A DNA stretch of 8,585 nt from Chitinophagaceae bacterium. GTDB lineage: Bacteria > Bacteroidota > Bacteroidia > Chitinophagales > Chitinophagaceae. Below the pieces are notes generated by a model that was not told the DNA's origin, did not search any database, and worked only from the letters and a program-made list of their open reading frames with translations. Position numbers and translations under genes: made by a program. The first letter of the stretch is position 1, and each line of letters starts with the position of its first letter. Shown piece after piece: positions 1 through 7,466 of this stretch. Where the stretch lies: NCBI GenBank assembly GCA_013205585.1, contig JABMML010000039.1, forward strand, positions 1-8,585, in the 5' to 3' direction.

Positions 1-1403
1 GCCACGCGAGAGGTGAAAGTATGATACACACTATCCACACCGGATTGCATAAATCTTTGTTCAGTGGCATTCATGGTTCTAGTGGCGGAAGGAACATCGG
101 CATATTGACCAGTTTTCACTCTATCAAAAGTGATACCTAATTTATTTTTCATAAAGCCTTCTATATTCGGTATCACAGAAAATACACCAATAGAACCTGT
201 AATGGTATTCGCATCTGCAAGTATTGAATCGGCACCACAGGCAATATAATAGCCACCTGATGCTGCATAATTACCCATACTTACTACTACTGGTTTTTCT
301 TTTTTTAATAATTCAATTTCTCTCCAAATAATATCACTTGCAAGTGCGCTACCGCCAGGAGAATTTACCCTTAGCACCACTGCATCAATTGATTTATCAT
401 TTTTTATTTCTTGCAATAAAACTCTATAATCATCGCTGGTAATAGCATCATTACTTCCTTTACCCATTTCAATATCTCCATCGGCATAAATAATGGCAAT
501 TTTTCCACTACCAGAACCTCTTAAGGCTATTGTGGTTGAATAATCATTGATTGATACAAATGAAATATCTTCTTGCTTAGTTACACGTACTTTTTTAGCA
601 ATTAATTTTTTGACTTGATCATCATATAATAATCCATCTACTAAATTATTTTCAAGCGCGTCATTCGCTGATTGTATTTTACCCTCATTAGCCATAGCTT
701 TTAAAGTAGCTACTTCAATACCTCTTGTATCGGCAACACTTTGTATAAAACTTGTATAGAGTGCATTTAACCAAACAGAAGTTTGTAGTTTATTCGCATC
801 CGACATTTGTGCATACCTAAATGGCTCTGTGGCACTTTTAAATTTACCTGCATAAAATACCTGAGGCTTAATTTCTAATTTATCCAATAAGCCTTTTAAA
901 AATAATGTCTCATAAGAGAACCCAGAAAACTCAAGACCTCCTTGAGGATGTGTGAAAATTTGATTCGCCACATTGGCTAACCAATAACTTTTTTGTGTGA
1001 TGGTTTCTCCGTAGGCAATAATAAATTTATTTGAATTTCTAAAATCAAGTAAGGCTATTCTTATTTCTTCAGTGGCGGCATACCCATTTGGATTTTGCGC
1101 ACACTTAATATATATACCTTTAATGGATGTGTCCTTTTTGGCATGTTGAATTAAACCAATTAACTGAGTTAAACTTGGTGACTTCCCTTTTCTTTGTCTA
1201 AGAATTTCAGAAAAAGCATCTGACTTTGTTTGCTCTTCGAAATCTTCAGCAATATCAATCACTAATACAGAATTAGCTGCTGTAACTTTTTGCTCTTCAT
1301 TTGAAAAGCCAGCTGCAATAGATGCAAGAATAACTACACCTAATACACTAAAAATAATAAGTGCTAATAAGGAGGCGAAAAAGGTTTTAAAAAACTGTTT
1401 CAT
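1..1403 (-). CDS. sppA: Signal peptide peptidase SppA, long (67K) type, C-terminus cut by window edge
   Basis: Membrane-anchored serine protease that, in the known family, degrades leftover signal peptides and other membrane peptides using a Ser-Lys dyad. The reading frame runs from the ATG at 1401-1403 to the left edge without a stop, giving 467 complete codons; E. coli SppA has 618 residues, so roughly 120-150 are missing here. Residues about 5-33 form one hydrophobic segment behind a short basic start (MKQFFK), a signal anchor. The first, regulatory peptidase_S49 copy carries GKFKSATEPF, whose K189 matches the catalytic lysine (E. coli K209). The second copy carries AASGGYYIAC, whose S382 matches the catalytic serine (E. 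coli S409), followed by TGSIGVF. Both catalytic residues are therefore present. The gene is divergent from folK across an 84-bp gap. A near-match to the -7 box (TATTTTTA, 1414-1421, minus strand) lies 10 bp before the start. Identification is firm; the end of the gene is unseen. Confidence 0.95.
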   Translation of the reverse strand, partial: MKQFFKTFFASLLALIIFSVLGVVILASIAAGFSNEEQKVTAANSVLVIDIAEDFEEQTKSDAFSEILRQRKGKSPSLTQLIGLIQHAKKDTSIKGIYIKCAQNPNGYAATEEIRIALLDFRNSNKFIIAYGETITQKSYWLANVANQIFTHPQGGLEFSGFSYETLFLKGLLDKLEIKPQVFYAGKFKSATEPFRYAQMSDANKLQTSVWLNALYTSFIQSVADTRGIEVATLKAMANEGKIQSANDALENNLVDGLLYDDQVKKLIAKKVRVTKQEDISFVSINDYSTTIALRGSGSGKIAIIYADGDIEMGKGSNDAITSDDYRVLLQEIKNDKSIDAVVLRVNSPGGSALASDIIWREIELLKKEKPVVVSMGNYAASGGYYIACGADSILADANTITGSIGVFSVIPNIEGFMKNKLGITFDRVKTGQYADVPSATRTMNATEQRFMQSGVDSVYHTFTSRV

Positions 1404-1487
1404 GAAATTTGGATAAAAATAGAATCATTTAAAATAGGGAAGCGCTGTAAAATTATGGATATTTGAGCTACTTTTAGAATCCTTCTT

Positions 1488-1976
1488 ATGAATAATGTAT
1501 ACCTTTTGATAGGTGGTAATATGGGCGACCGAATGGCAAACTTAGCTGCTGCTAGAGATAGTATAAATATAGAATGTGGCCGCATAATATCTGCTTCTTC
1601 TATCTATGAAACAGAGGCTTGGGGATATAAAGAACAGAACGCTTTTTTAAATCAAGCCTTAGTCATTCAAACTTCTTTGCAAGCCAACGCGCTAATGGAT
1701 GCTATTTTAAAAATAGAAATAGCCTTAGGTAGAAAAAGAGAAATTCCATTGGGACCAAGAATTATAGATATTGATATTATTTACTATAATGATGAGATAA
1801 TTAACTCATCTACTTTAACTATTCCACATCCAAGTATGGCGCAAAGAAAATTTGTGCTAATGCCCTTAACTGAAATTGCGCCTAACTATAGGCACCCTAT
1901 TTTGCTAAAAACCAATGAGGTTTTGTTAAAAGAATGTGGAGATTCCTCTGTTGTGTATAAAAAAAGTAGTGAATAA
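1488..1976 (+). CDS. folK: 2-amino-4-hydroxy-6-hydroxymethyldihydropteridine pyrophosphokinase (HPPK)
   Basis: Cytoplasmic enzyme of folate synthesis: it moves pyrophosphate from ATP to 6-hydroxymethyl-7,8-dihydropterin, supplying the substrate of dihydropteroate synthase (FolP). The 162 residues match the usual length (E. coli 159). Visible motifs in order are LIGGNMGDR (8-15), YETEAWG (40-46) with the following QNAFLNQ, the arginine-rich loop GRKREIPLGPR (81-91), the metal-binding DID (D94, D96), and HPSMAQRKFVLMPL (114-127). All active-site landmarks of the family are present. The ATG at 1488 starts directly at the conserved beta strand; no ribosome-binding purine tract is seen, as is usual in Bacteroidota. 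A near-match to the -7 box (TACTTTTA, 1469-1476) lies 11 bp upstream. It heads a same-strand cluster with the deoxynucleoside kinase (53-bp gap) and the MFS gene. No other folate gene is in the window. Confidence 0.96.
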   Translation: MNNVYLLIGGNMGDRMANLAAARDSINIECGRIISASSIYETEAWGYKEQNAFLNQALVIQTSLQANALMDAILKIEIALGRKREIPLGPRIIDIDIIYYNDEIINSSTLTIPHPSMAQRKFVLMPLTEIAPNYRHPILLKTNEVLLKECGDSSVVYKKSSE

Positions 1977-1989
1977 AGCGACTGCTTGC

Positions 1990-1997
1990 TATATTTG
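1990..1997 (+). promoter_or_regulatory. Probable -7 promoter box for the deoxynucleoside kinase / MFS pair
   Basis: TATATTTG is a perfect match to the Bacteroidota -7 consensus TAnnTTTG. It lies in the 53-bp gap after folK, 32 bp before the kinase start, which would give a leader of roughly 25 nt. No convincing TTTG -33 element is seen at the usual 19-21 bp spacing, so the site may be weak. It suggests the kinase and transporter can be transcribed apart from folK. Confidence 0.45.
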
Positions 1998-2029
1998 GAA
2001 CCAGCATTTTAGATATTATTTTAGACATT

Positions 2030-2662
2030 ATGAATCATCGTTATATTGCCATTGAAGGAAATATTGGAGTAGGTAAAACCACCTTGTCCCAACTACTGTC
2101 TAAGCATTACAATGCCAAATTGGTATTGGAAGAATTTGCAGAAAACCCTTTTCTCACTAAGTTTTACGAAAACCCAAAACAATACGCCTTCCCTTTAGAA
2201 TTATTTTTTTTAGCAGAGCGTTTTAAGCAACAGCAAGAACTGATTAAAAAAAATGATTTATTCCAAGAGCTCATTATTTCAGATTATTTATTTACCAAAT
2301 GTTTATTATTTGCGAAAGTGAATTTACCTGACGAAGAATATAGATTATTCCAAAAAATGTTTGATGTATTTTCTCAACAATTGACAATTCCCGATATTCT
2401 CATTTATTTACACGCACCCGTTAATACTTTGCAAGGGAATATTAAAAAAAGAAATAGAAAATTTGAACAAGCTATACCAGATGATTATTTATTTAGAATT
2501 CAAGAAACTTATACTAGCTATATCAAACAGCATCAAATAAAAACTATTTATATCGACGCCTCCAATGCCGATTTTATTTACAATGAAGCCCATTTAAAAG
2601 TAATCACCGATGCCCTTGATAAGGAACTAGAACAAGGACAGCATTATTTTACTTTACCCTAA
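2030..2662 (+). CDS. Deoxynucleoside kinase (dNK / dCK-dGK family)
   Basis: Salvage enzyme that phosphorylates deoxynucleosides at the 5' hydroxyl with a nucleoside triphosphate, feeding the dNTP pool; cytoplasmic. The 210 residues match bacterial dGK/dAK-type kinases. The P-loop is GNIGVGKT (10-17). LEEFAENPF (33-41) holds the expected glutamate base (E34 or E35) and is followed by FPLELFFLAERFKQQ, a substrate-pocket helix. The LID region is KKRNRKFEQ (139-147), with arginines expected to contact the phosphates. The family's Asp-Arg-Ser motif reads SDYLF (84-88) here, so aspartate is kept but the arginine is a tyrosine. Which deoxynucleoside is used cannot be read from the sequence. The gene follows folK by 53 bp, with a promoter box in the gap, and precedes the MFS gene by 9 bp, so the latter two are probably co-transcribed. 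Confidence 0.92.
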   Translation: MNHRYIAIEGNIGVGKTTLSQLLSKHYNAKLVLEEFAENPFLTKFYENPKQYAFPLELFFLAERFKQQQELIKKNDLFQELIISDYLFTKCLLFAKVNLPDEEYRLFQKMFDVFSQQLTIPDILIYLHAPVNTLQGNIKKRNRKFEQAIPDDYLFRIQETYTSYIKQHQIKTIYIDASNADFIYNEAHLKVITDALDKELEQGQHYFTLP

Positions 2663-2671
2663 CTTCGTAAA

Positions 2672-3946
2672 ATGGAAATAAGTAGTTCACCTAAGATAAG
2701 CCCCTTCGCCTCCTTAAAAGTGGTTGAATTTAGAAATCTAATGCTAGGTCGATTTCTTTTTATTATGGGACTTAGAATGATGGGTACCTTGGTGGGTTGG
2801 TGGATTTACGAATTAACCAACGAGCCTTTTGCCATTGGCCTTATTGGTCTTGCAGAAGTGATTCCTGCAGTATCCTTAGCCTTGTATGCAGGTCATGTGA
2901 TAGATATAAGTGAAAAAAGAAAATTACTTTTAAGGGGTGTGAGTTTATATTGGATTTGTGCCATTATTTTATTGGGTTTATCTATTTATAATGACAAAGC
3001 CGATCACGCCAATGCATTTGCTGCAAACAGTACACTTATTATTGCTATTTGTATTTATTTTATTGTTTTTTGTACAGGTATTATTAGATCCTTTACTGGA
3101 CCAAGCTTTGGTACCATTGTAGGGGGCATTATTCCCAAGGATTTATTACAAAACGCAACCACTTGGAGCCAGGGCATTTGGCTAACCGCTTCCATTTTAG
3201 GACATGCTATTGTTGGATTTATTATTGCAGGCTTTGGACATACGGGTGCTTTAATTACAGTGGTAAGCTTAGTGACCATTGGTTATTTTTTTATTGCAAA
3301 AATAACGGCGAAGCCACCGCATGCCGATTTAGTAGTCAATCAAAATACATTAGAAAGTGTAAAAGAAGGTTTGCGTTATGTATATAATACCAAAGAATTA
3401 TTAGGCGCTCTTTCTTTAGATTTATTTGCCGTTTTATTTGGAGGTGCTGTGGCCATGATACCTGTGTATGCAGTAGATATATTAAAAGTAGGCCCTATTG
3501 GTTTTGGTTGGTTAAATGCGGCCTCTGATATAGGCGCTATCTTAATTATATTTATTATAACCCTATTCCCTGTTACTGCAGGCCAAGGAAAAAAATTATT
3601 AATTGCAGTGGGTGGATTTGGCCTATGCATTATTGTATTTGCACTCTCTAAATTATTCTGGTTGTCTTTTGCAGCCTTATTATTGAGTGGCATTTTAGAT
3701 GGTTTCAGCATGATTGTAAGAGGTACCATTGTACAATTAAAAACACCGGATCACATGCGCGGCAGGGTAATGAGTGTGAACTCCATGTTCATCAATAGCA
3801 GTAACGAATTTGGACAATTTGAAAGCGGTGTGGCTGCTAAATTATTAGGCGTTATTCCCTCTGTTGTATTTGGTGGAACCATGACTATACTTGTGGTAGT
3901 GACCACTTGGTTCAAGGCACCTACTTTAAGAAAAATGGAATATTAG
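2672..3946 (+). CDS. MFS transporter, probable exporter (MFS_3 / EntS-like)
   Basis: Inner-membrane protein of 424 residues, the normal length for a 12-helix major facilitator. Hydrophobic segments are spread along the chain, for example about 27-46, 53-75, 88-105, 120-140, 166-188, 192-210, 246-267, 277-300, 308-325, 330-350 and 393-412. The loop after the second helix holds GHVIDISEKRKLL (74-86), the equivalent of MFS motif A (GxxxDrxgrr). A second cytoplasmic signature, PDHMRGRVMSVNSM (359-372), is typical of the MFS_3 group that includes the enterobactin exporter EntS and macrolide-efflux-like proteins. No substrate-specific feature is recognised, so neither siderophore nor drug export should be assumed. 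It starts 9 bp after the kinase stop, pointing to one transcript, and ends convergent to the CxxCxxCC gene 42 bp away. Confidence 0.88.
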   Translation: MEISSSPKISPFASLKVVEFRNLMLGRFLFIMGLRMMGTLVGWWIYELTNEPFAIGLIGLAEVIPAVSLALYAGHVIDISEKRKLLLRGVSLYWICAIILLGLSIYNDKADHANAFAANSTLIIAICIYFIVFCTGIIRSFTGPSFGTIVGGIIPKDLLQNATTWSQGIWLTASILGHAIVGFIIAGFGHTGALITVVSLVTIGYFFIAKITAKPPHADLVVNQNTLESVKEGLRYVYNTKELLGALSLDLFAVLFGGAVAMIPVYAVDILKVGPIGFGWLNAASDIGAILIIFIITLFPVTAGQGKKLLIAVGGFGLCIIVFALSKLFWLSFAALLLSGILDGFSMIVRGTIVQLKTPDHMRGRVMSVNSMFINSSNEFGQFESGVAAKLLGVIPSVVFGGTMTILVVVTTWFKAPTLRKMEY

Positions 3947-3983
3947 TTTTAGAGAAATAGTTTTAAAGAGAGATATAGTTTTA
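3944..3983 (+). repeat. Three short direct copies of TAGTTTTA
   Basis: TAGTTTTA occurs at 3944-3951, 3958-3965 and 3976-3983, the first copy containing the TAG stop of the MFS gene. Spacings are 14 and 18 bp, with purine-rich AGAG tracts between. The unit is short and AT-rich; slippage or chance is possible, and no protein-binding role is claimed. Confidence 0.5.
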
Positions 3984-3991
3984 AAAAACTA
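3976..3991. terminator. Possible weak bidirectional terminator between convergent genes
   Basis: TAGTTTT (3976-3982) and AAAACTA (3985-3991) form a 7-bp inverted repeat around AA. It overlaps the last codon (TAG stop) of the minus-strand CxxCxxCC gene and follows the MFS stop by 29 bp. The stem is AT-rich with a 2-nt centre, so as RNA it would be poor. It is the only dyad seen at this convergent junction. Confidence 0.25.
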
Positions 3992-4471
3992 AGGCGCCGT
4001 TAAAAGTCCATGCATGACATCATGCACAATCGGACAAAATTCAGCATTCTTCATGGTAATAGCAGCACGCTTAAAAAATACATCTTCATCGGTGTAAGGG
4101 AATCGTTGGCAGTCTGAAGGGCGGTGCTCATAAATACTACAAGCATTATCCTTACCTAAAAAAGGACATGGTTTGGTATTGGCTACATAATCTCCTTCCT
4201 GATCCATCGATAAATAAGTATCAATAAATAGGGTTTCTTTTATTCTTAAGTACTTACTAATTCTTTTAATATCGGGCATTTTAAACCTTGGGGAATAATT
4301 CTTACAGCAACGAGCACAGTCCAAGCAGTTTACTTTTTCAAAGGCGGCTTCATGTAAGTCGGGCAATTGTTTAAGTATTTTGCGTTTATCTACCCTTTTT
4401 AAAAAATTTTGGAATTTCTTAAGTGTTTCCGGAGCGGGTAATTCATATAATTGTTCAATAGATAGGCTCAT
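3989..4471 (-). CDS. CxxCxxCC (YkgJ-type) metal-binding family protein
   Basis: Small cytoplasmic protein of 160 residues with the YkgJ-type zinc/iron-chelating domain (Pfam CxxCxxCC). The hallmark cluster is C49-x2-C52-x2-C55-C56. Further conserved pieces are PCPFL (C102), C111-SIYEHRPSDC (C121) followed by RFPY, and C146 near the end, giving eight cysteines suited to holding a metal or an Fe-S cluster. There is no signal peptide or membrane segment. The biochemical role of this family is not established; neighbours do not help, since it is convergent with the MFS gene and divergent from gcvP. The ATG at 4469-4471 is preceded by a very good promoter whose -7 box ends only 10 bp away, so the mRNA is probably almost leaderless. 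The family call is firm; the function is unknown. Confidence 0.9.
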   Translation of the reverse strand: MSLSIEQLYELPAPETLKKFQNFLKRVDKRKILKQLPDLHEAAFEKVNCLDCARCCKNYSPRFKMPDIKRISKYLRIKETLFIDTYLSMDQEGDYVANTKPCPFLGKDNACSIYEHRPSDCQRFPYTDEDVFFKRAAITMKNAEFCPIVHDVMHGLLTAP

Positions 4472-4481
4472 AATATAAGGT

Positions 4482-4513
4482 CAAATATAAACTATTTAGC
4501 AATCATCCACAAG
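4482..4513 (-). promoter_or_regulatory. Promoter of the CxxCxxCC gene
   Basis: Read on the minus strand, CTTG (4510-4513) is followed after exactly 20 nt by TATATTTG (4482-4489). This matches the Bacteroidota pair TTTG ... TAnnTTTG at -33 and -7, with one mismatch in the first element and a perfect second element. Only 10 bp separate the -7 box from the ATG, so the leader would be only a few nucleotides. Confidence 0.65.
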
Positions 4514-4546
4514 CTTTCCCCACAGAAGCAATTGGCTTCTTAAAGG

Positions 4547-4590
4547 GGGTGGTTTTTTTTGTATCTTTGTATCCCATTTTTAAACCACCC
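4547..4590. promoter_or_regulatory. Perfect 9-bp inverted repeat enclosing the gcvP promoter box
   Basis: GGGTGGTTT (4547-4555) and AAACCACCC (4582-4590) are exact reverse complements separated by 26 bp. The space between them holds the gcvP -7 box and the expected transcription start. The right arm ends 5 bp before the gcvP ATG. It could be a two-half-site operator, or a hairpin in any transcript entering from upstream. A smaller dyad, AGAAGC/GCTTCT with a 5-bp centre (4524-4540), lies just to the left. Confidence 0.45.
4562..4569 (+). promoter_or_regulatory. -7 promoter box of gcvP
   Basis: TATCTTTG is a perfect TAnnTTTG match 26 bp before the gcvP ATG, giving a leader of about 20 nt. The DNA 19-21 bp upstream (around 4538-4542) has no clear TTTG; the nearest TTG, at 4532-4534, is too far at 27 bp. 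An activator or an A/T-rich upstream element may therefore help. Confidence 0.6.
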
Positions 4591-4595
4591 TATTT

Positions 4596-7460
4596 ATGTT
4601 GCAACTCAATACGAACGGAGCAGAATTTATCAAAAGACATATTGGCCCAAGCGCCCAAGACACTGAAAAAATGTTAGCCGCTATTGGCCTAAAGTCGGTG
4701 GATGAACTTATTGAAAAAACAATTCCTAGTATTATACGTTCTAAAAAACCAATGCAAATTCCAGAAGGTCTTTCTGAATTTGAAATGTTGCAGTACTTAA
4801 AAAAAATAGGAGAAAAAAATATTGTAGCTACCAATTTTATTGGACAAGGTTATTATGGCACTATCACACCTAGCGTGATACTTCGAAATATTTTTGAAAA
4901 CCCAGGTTGGTATACGCAGTATACTCCCTACCAAGCAGAAATTGCACAAGGCCGTTTAGAAAGTTTATTGAATTTTCAAACTATGGTTTGTGATTTAACA
5001 GGACTCCCTATCGCCAATGCCTCTTTATTAGACGAAGCCACTGCAGCGGCAGAAGCCATGGCCATGATTTTTAATCATGTGAATAAAACAGATACCGTCA
5101 CACAGCCTAAATTTTTTGTAGACAGTGCTATTTTCCCTCAAACCAAGGCTGTATTAGTTACAAGAGCAGCTCCTATTCATATTCAAATTGAAGAAGGTAA
5201 TTATGAAAGCACAAAAATTGACAATACTTATTTCGGAGCCATCTTACAATATCCAAACAATACAGGAAGTATTGAAGACTATACCGCTTTTATTGATCAA
5301 GTGCATCAAGCAGGTGGCTTAGTTATATTAGTAGCCGATATTATGTCGCTTACTTTATTAAAAAGTCCAGGTGAATTAAATGCAGATGTAGCAGTGGGTA
5401 ATACTCAGCGCTTTGGCGTACCAATGGGATTTGGTGGCCCGCATGCTGCTTACTTTGCTACCAAAGATGAGTTTAAAAGAGGTATGCCCGGAAGATTAAT
5501 TGGCGTAAGTATCGATGCCCAAGGCAATAGAGCTTTAAGAATGGCATTACAAACAAGAGAGCAACATATTAAAAGAGAAAAAGCCACTTCCAATATTTGT
5601 ACGGCACAAGCCTTACTTGCAAATATGGCAGTAATGTATACAGTATATCATGGACCAGTAGGTGTGAAAAAAATTGCTCTAAAAATTCATGGCTTAGCAC
5701 AAAATTTAGAAGCTCAATTAACTAGCTTAGGCATAACACAAGCCAATAAATTTTATTTCGATACTTTACATTTTACTGGATTTGATGTAGCTGCTTTACA
5801 AAAAGAAGCTTTAACTGCTCATATTAATTTCCGTTATTTCGATGATGGTAAAAACGATAATACAATTACCATTACTATTGACGAAACCATTTCTTTAACC
5901 GATATAGAAAAAGTAGTTGCCATATTTGAAAAAATAACTGGTAAAAAAGCAAGTGGCAAGGCAGTAAGCGCAGCTTCTATACCAGCATCTCTTGTTCGTA
6001 GTTCTTCTTACTTAGAACATCCTGTATTCAATACACATCATAGCGAAACCCAAATGATGCGCTATATCAAACAATTGGAAAATAAAGATTTGTCTTTAAA
6101 TACAAGTATGATTAGCTTGGGAAGTTGTACCATGAAATTAAATGCAGCTACTGAAATGATTCCAGTAAGCTGGCCTGCATTTAGTACTATGCATCCATTT
6201 GCACCAAGTAGTCAAACTTTAGGCTATCAAGAAATGGCCGCAGAATTAAGTAAATATTTATGTGAAACTACCGGCTTCACTGCATGTAGTTTACAACCTA
6301 ATAGTGGTGCACAAGGTGAATACGCAGGTCTATTAACTATTCGTGCCTACCACGAACATCATAAGCAAGCCCACAGAAATATTGTTTTAATTCCCATTAG
6401 TGCGCATGGCACCAACCCTGCTAGTGCTGTAATGGCTGGCTTTAAAGTTATTGTAGTGGCTTGTGATGCAGCAGGTGATATTGATATAAATGATTTAAAA
6501 GAAAAAGCAAACTTACATAAAGACAAACTAGGTGGACTCATGATTACTTATCCTTCCACCCATGGTGTATTTGAAGAAACTATCATTGATATTTGTGCAA
6601 GCATTCATGCATTAGGTGGTCTAGTATATATGGATGGTGCAAATATGAATGCACAAGTAGGTTTAACTAGCCCAGGCGCTATTGGTGCCGATGTTTGCCA
6701 TTTAAACTTACATAAAACATTCGCTATACCACATGGTGGCGGCGGACCAGGTATGGGCCCTATTTGTGTAAATGATAAATTAGCTCCATTCTTACCAGGT
6801 CATATATTTAATAAAAATAAGATTGGCGCAGTAAGTGCAACCCCCATGGGATCGGCTAGTATTTTATTAATTAGCTACGCCTATATTAAAATGTTAGGCG
6901 CCACGGGTTTACAATTAGCCACTGCCTATGCTATTTTAAATGCGAATTATATGAAATCGCGTTTAGAAAAAAATTACACCATATTATATGCTGGAAAAAA
7001 TGGTACTTGCGCACATGAATTTATCATTGACCTAAGACCTTTCAAAGCTAGCGCTGGTATTGAAGCAGAAGATGTAGCTAAGCGTTTAATAGATTATGGA
7101 TTCCACGCACCTACAATGAGCTTTCCAGTAGCAGGTACTATTATGATTGAGCCTACAGAAAGCGAGGACAAAGCAGAACTAGATCGTTTCTGCGATGCTT
7201 TAATTTCTATTCATGATGAAATCACTGCCATTGAAAAAGGGGTATCAGATAAATTAGATAATCCTTTGAAAAATGCACCGCATACACTGAAAGTAATTTG
7301 TGCAGATGAATGGATGCATGCTTATACAAGACAAGAAGCAGCCTTCCCATTATATTATGTACAACAAAATAAATTCTGGCCTACAGTGGCAAGAGTCAAC
7401 AATACGCATGGAGATAGAAATTTGGTTTGTACTTGTGAACCAGTCGCTTCTTATGCTTAA
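4596..7460 (+). CDS. gcvP: Glycine dehydrogenase (aminomethyl-transferring), glycine cleavage system P-protein
   Basis: PLP enzyme that decarboxylates glycine and passes the aminomethyl group to the lipoyl arm of H-protein; with the T- and L-proteins it makes methylene-tetrahydrofolate, CO2 and ammonia in the cytoplasm. The 954 residues equal the full single-chain form (E. coli 957), with fused N-terminal (about 1-445) and C-terminal (about 455-954) halves. The start has the family signature FIKRHIGPS (12-20), followed by the GQGYYGT and [12 protein letters not shown] motifs. The C-terminal half has GSCTMK (509-514) and [17 protein letters not shown], where K707 is the PLP lysine and the glycine-rich loop follows. 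The end, [11 protein letters not shown], is also typical. No frameshift or missing key residue is seen. gcvT, gcvH and lpd are not nearby. The gene stands alone between a divergent CxxCxxCC gene and a convergent HTH gene, with its own promoter. Confidence 0.98.
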   Translation: MLQLNTNGAEFIKRHIGPSAQDTEKMLAAIGLKSVDELIEKTIPSIIRSKKPMQIPEGLSEFEMLQYLKKIGEKNIVATNFIGQGYYGTITPSVILRNIFENPGWYTQYTPYQAEIAQGRLESLLNFQTMVCDLTGLPIANASLLDEATAAAEAMAMIFNHVNKTDTVTQPKFFVDSAIFPQTKAVLVTRAAPIHIQIEEGNYESTKIDNTYFGAILQYPNNTGSIEDYTAFIDQVHQAGGLVILVADIMSLTLLKSPGELNADVAVGNTQRFGVPMGFGGPHAAYFATKDEFKRGMPGRLIGVSIDAQGNRALRMALQTREQHIKREKATSNICTAQALLANMAVMYTVYHGPVGVKKIALKIHGLAQNLEAQLTSLGITQANKFYFDTLHFTGFDVAALQKEALTAHINFRYFDDGKNDNTITITIDETISLTDIEKVVAIFEKITGKKASGKAVSAASIPASLVRSSSYLEHPVFNTHHSETQMMRYIKQLENKDLSLNTSMISLGSCTMKLNAATEMIPVSWPAFSTMHPFAPSSQTLGYQEMAAELSKYLCETTGFTACSLQPNSGAQGEYAGLLTIRAYHEHHKQAHRNIVLIPISAHGTNPASAVMAGFKVIVVACDAAGDIDINDLKEKANLHKDKLGGLMITYPSTHGVFEETIIDICASIHALGGLVYMDGANMNAQVGLTSPGAIGADVCHLNLHKTFAIPHGGGGPGMGPICVNDKLAPFLPGHIFNKNKIGAVSATPMGSASILLISYAYIKMLGATGLQLATAYAILNANYMKSRLEKNYTILYAGKNGTCAHEFIIDLRPFKASAGIEAEDVAKRLIDYGFHAPTMSFPVAGTIMIEPTESEDKAELDRFCDALISIHDEITAIEKGVSDKLDNPLKNAPHTLKVICADEWMHAYTRQEAAFPLYYVQQNKFWPTVARVNNTHGDRNLVCTCEPVASYA

Positions 7461-7466
7461 ATAATA

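Noticed and set aside
1404..1487. Strong divergent promoter between sppA and folK
   Set aside because: Only 7-of-8 matches to the -7 box are found on each strand (1414-1421 minus, 1469-1476 plus), with no clear -33 element, so they are mentioned only in the gene notes.
3055..3729. Antisense and alternative-frame open frames within the MFS gene
   Set aside because: They overlap a well-supported membrane transporter and have the composition expected of reading membrane-helix codons in the wrong frame.
4472..4595. Glycine riboswitch before gcvP
   Set aside because: The gap is only 124 bp, the promoter box lies 26 bp from the ATG, and no tandem aptamer-like stems are visible. The leader is far too short.
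4580..4834. Minus-strand open frame over the start of gcvP
   Set aside because: It runs opposite the conserved GcvP N-terminus, and its product matches nothing I recognise.
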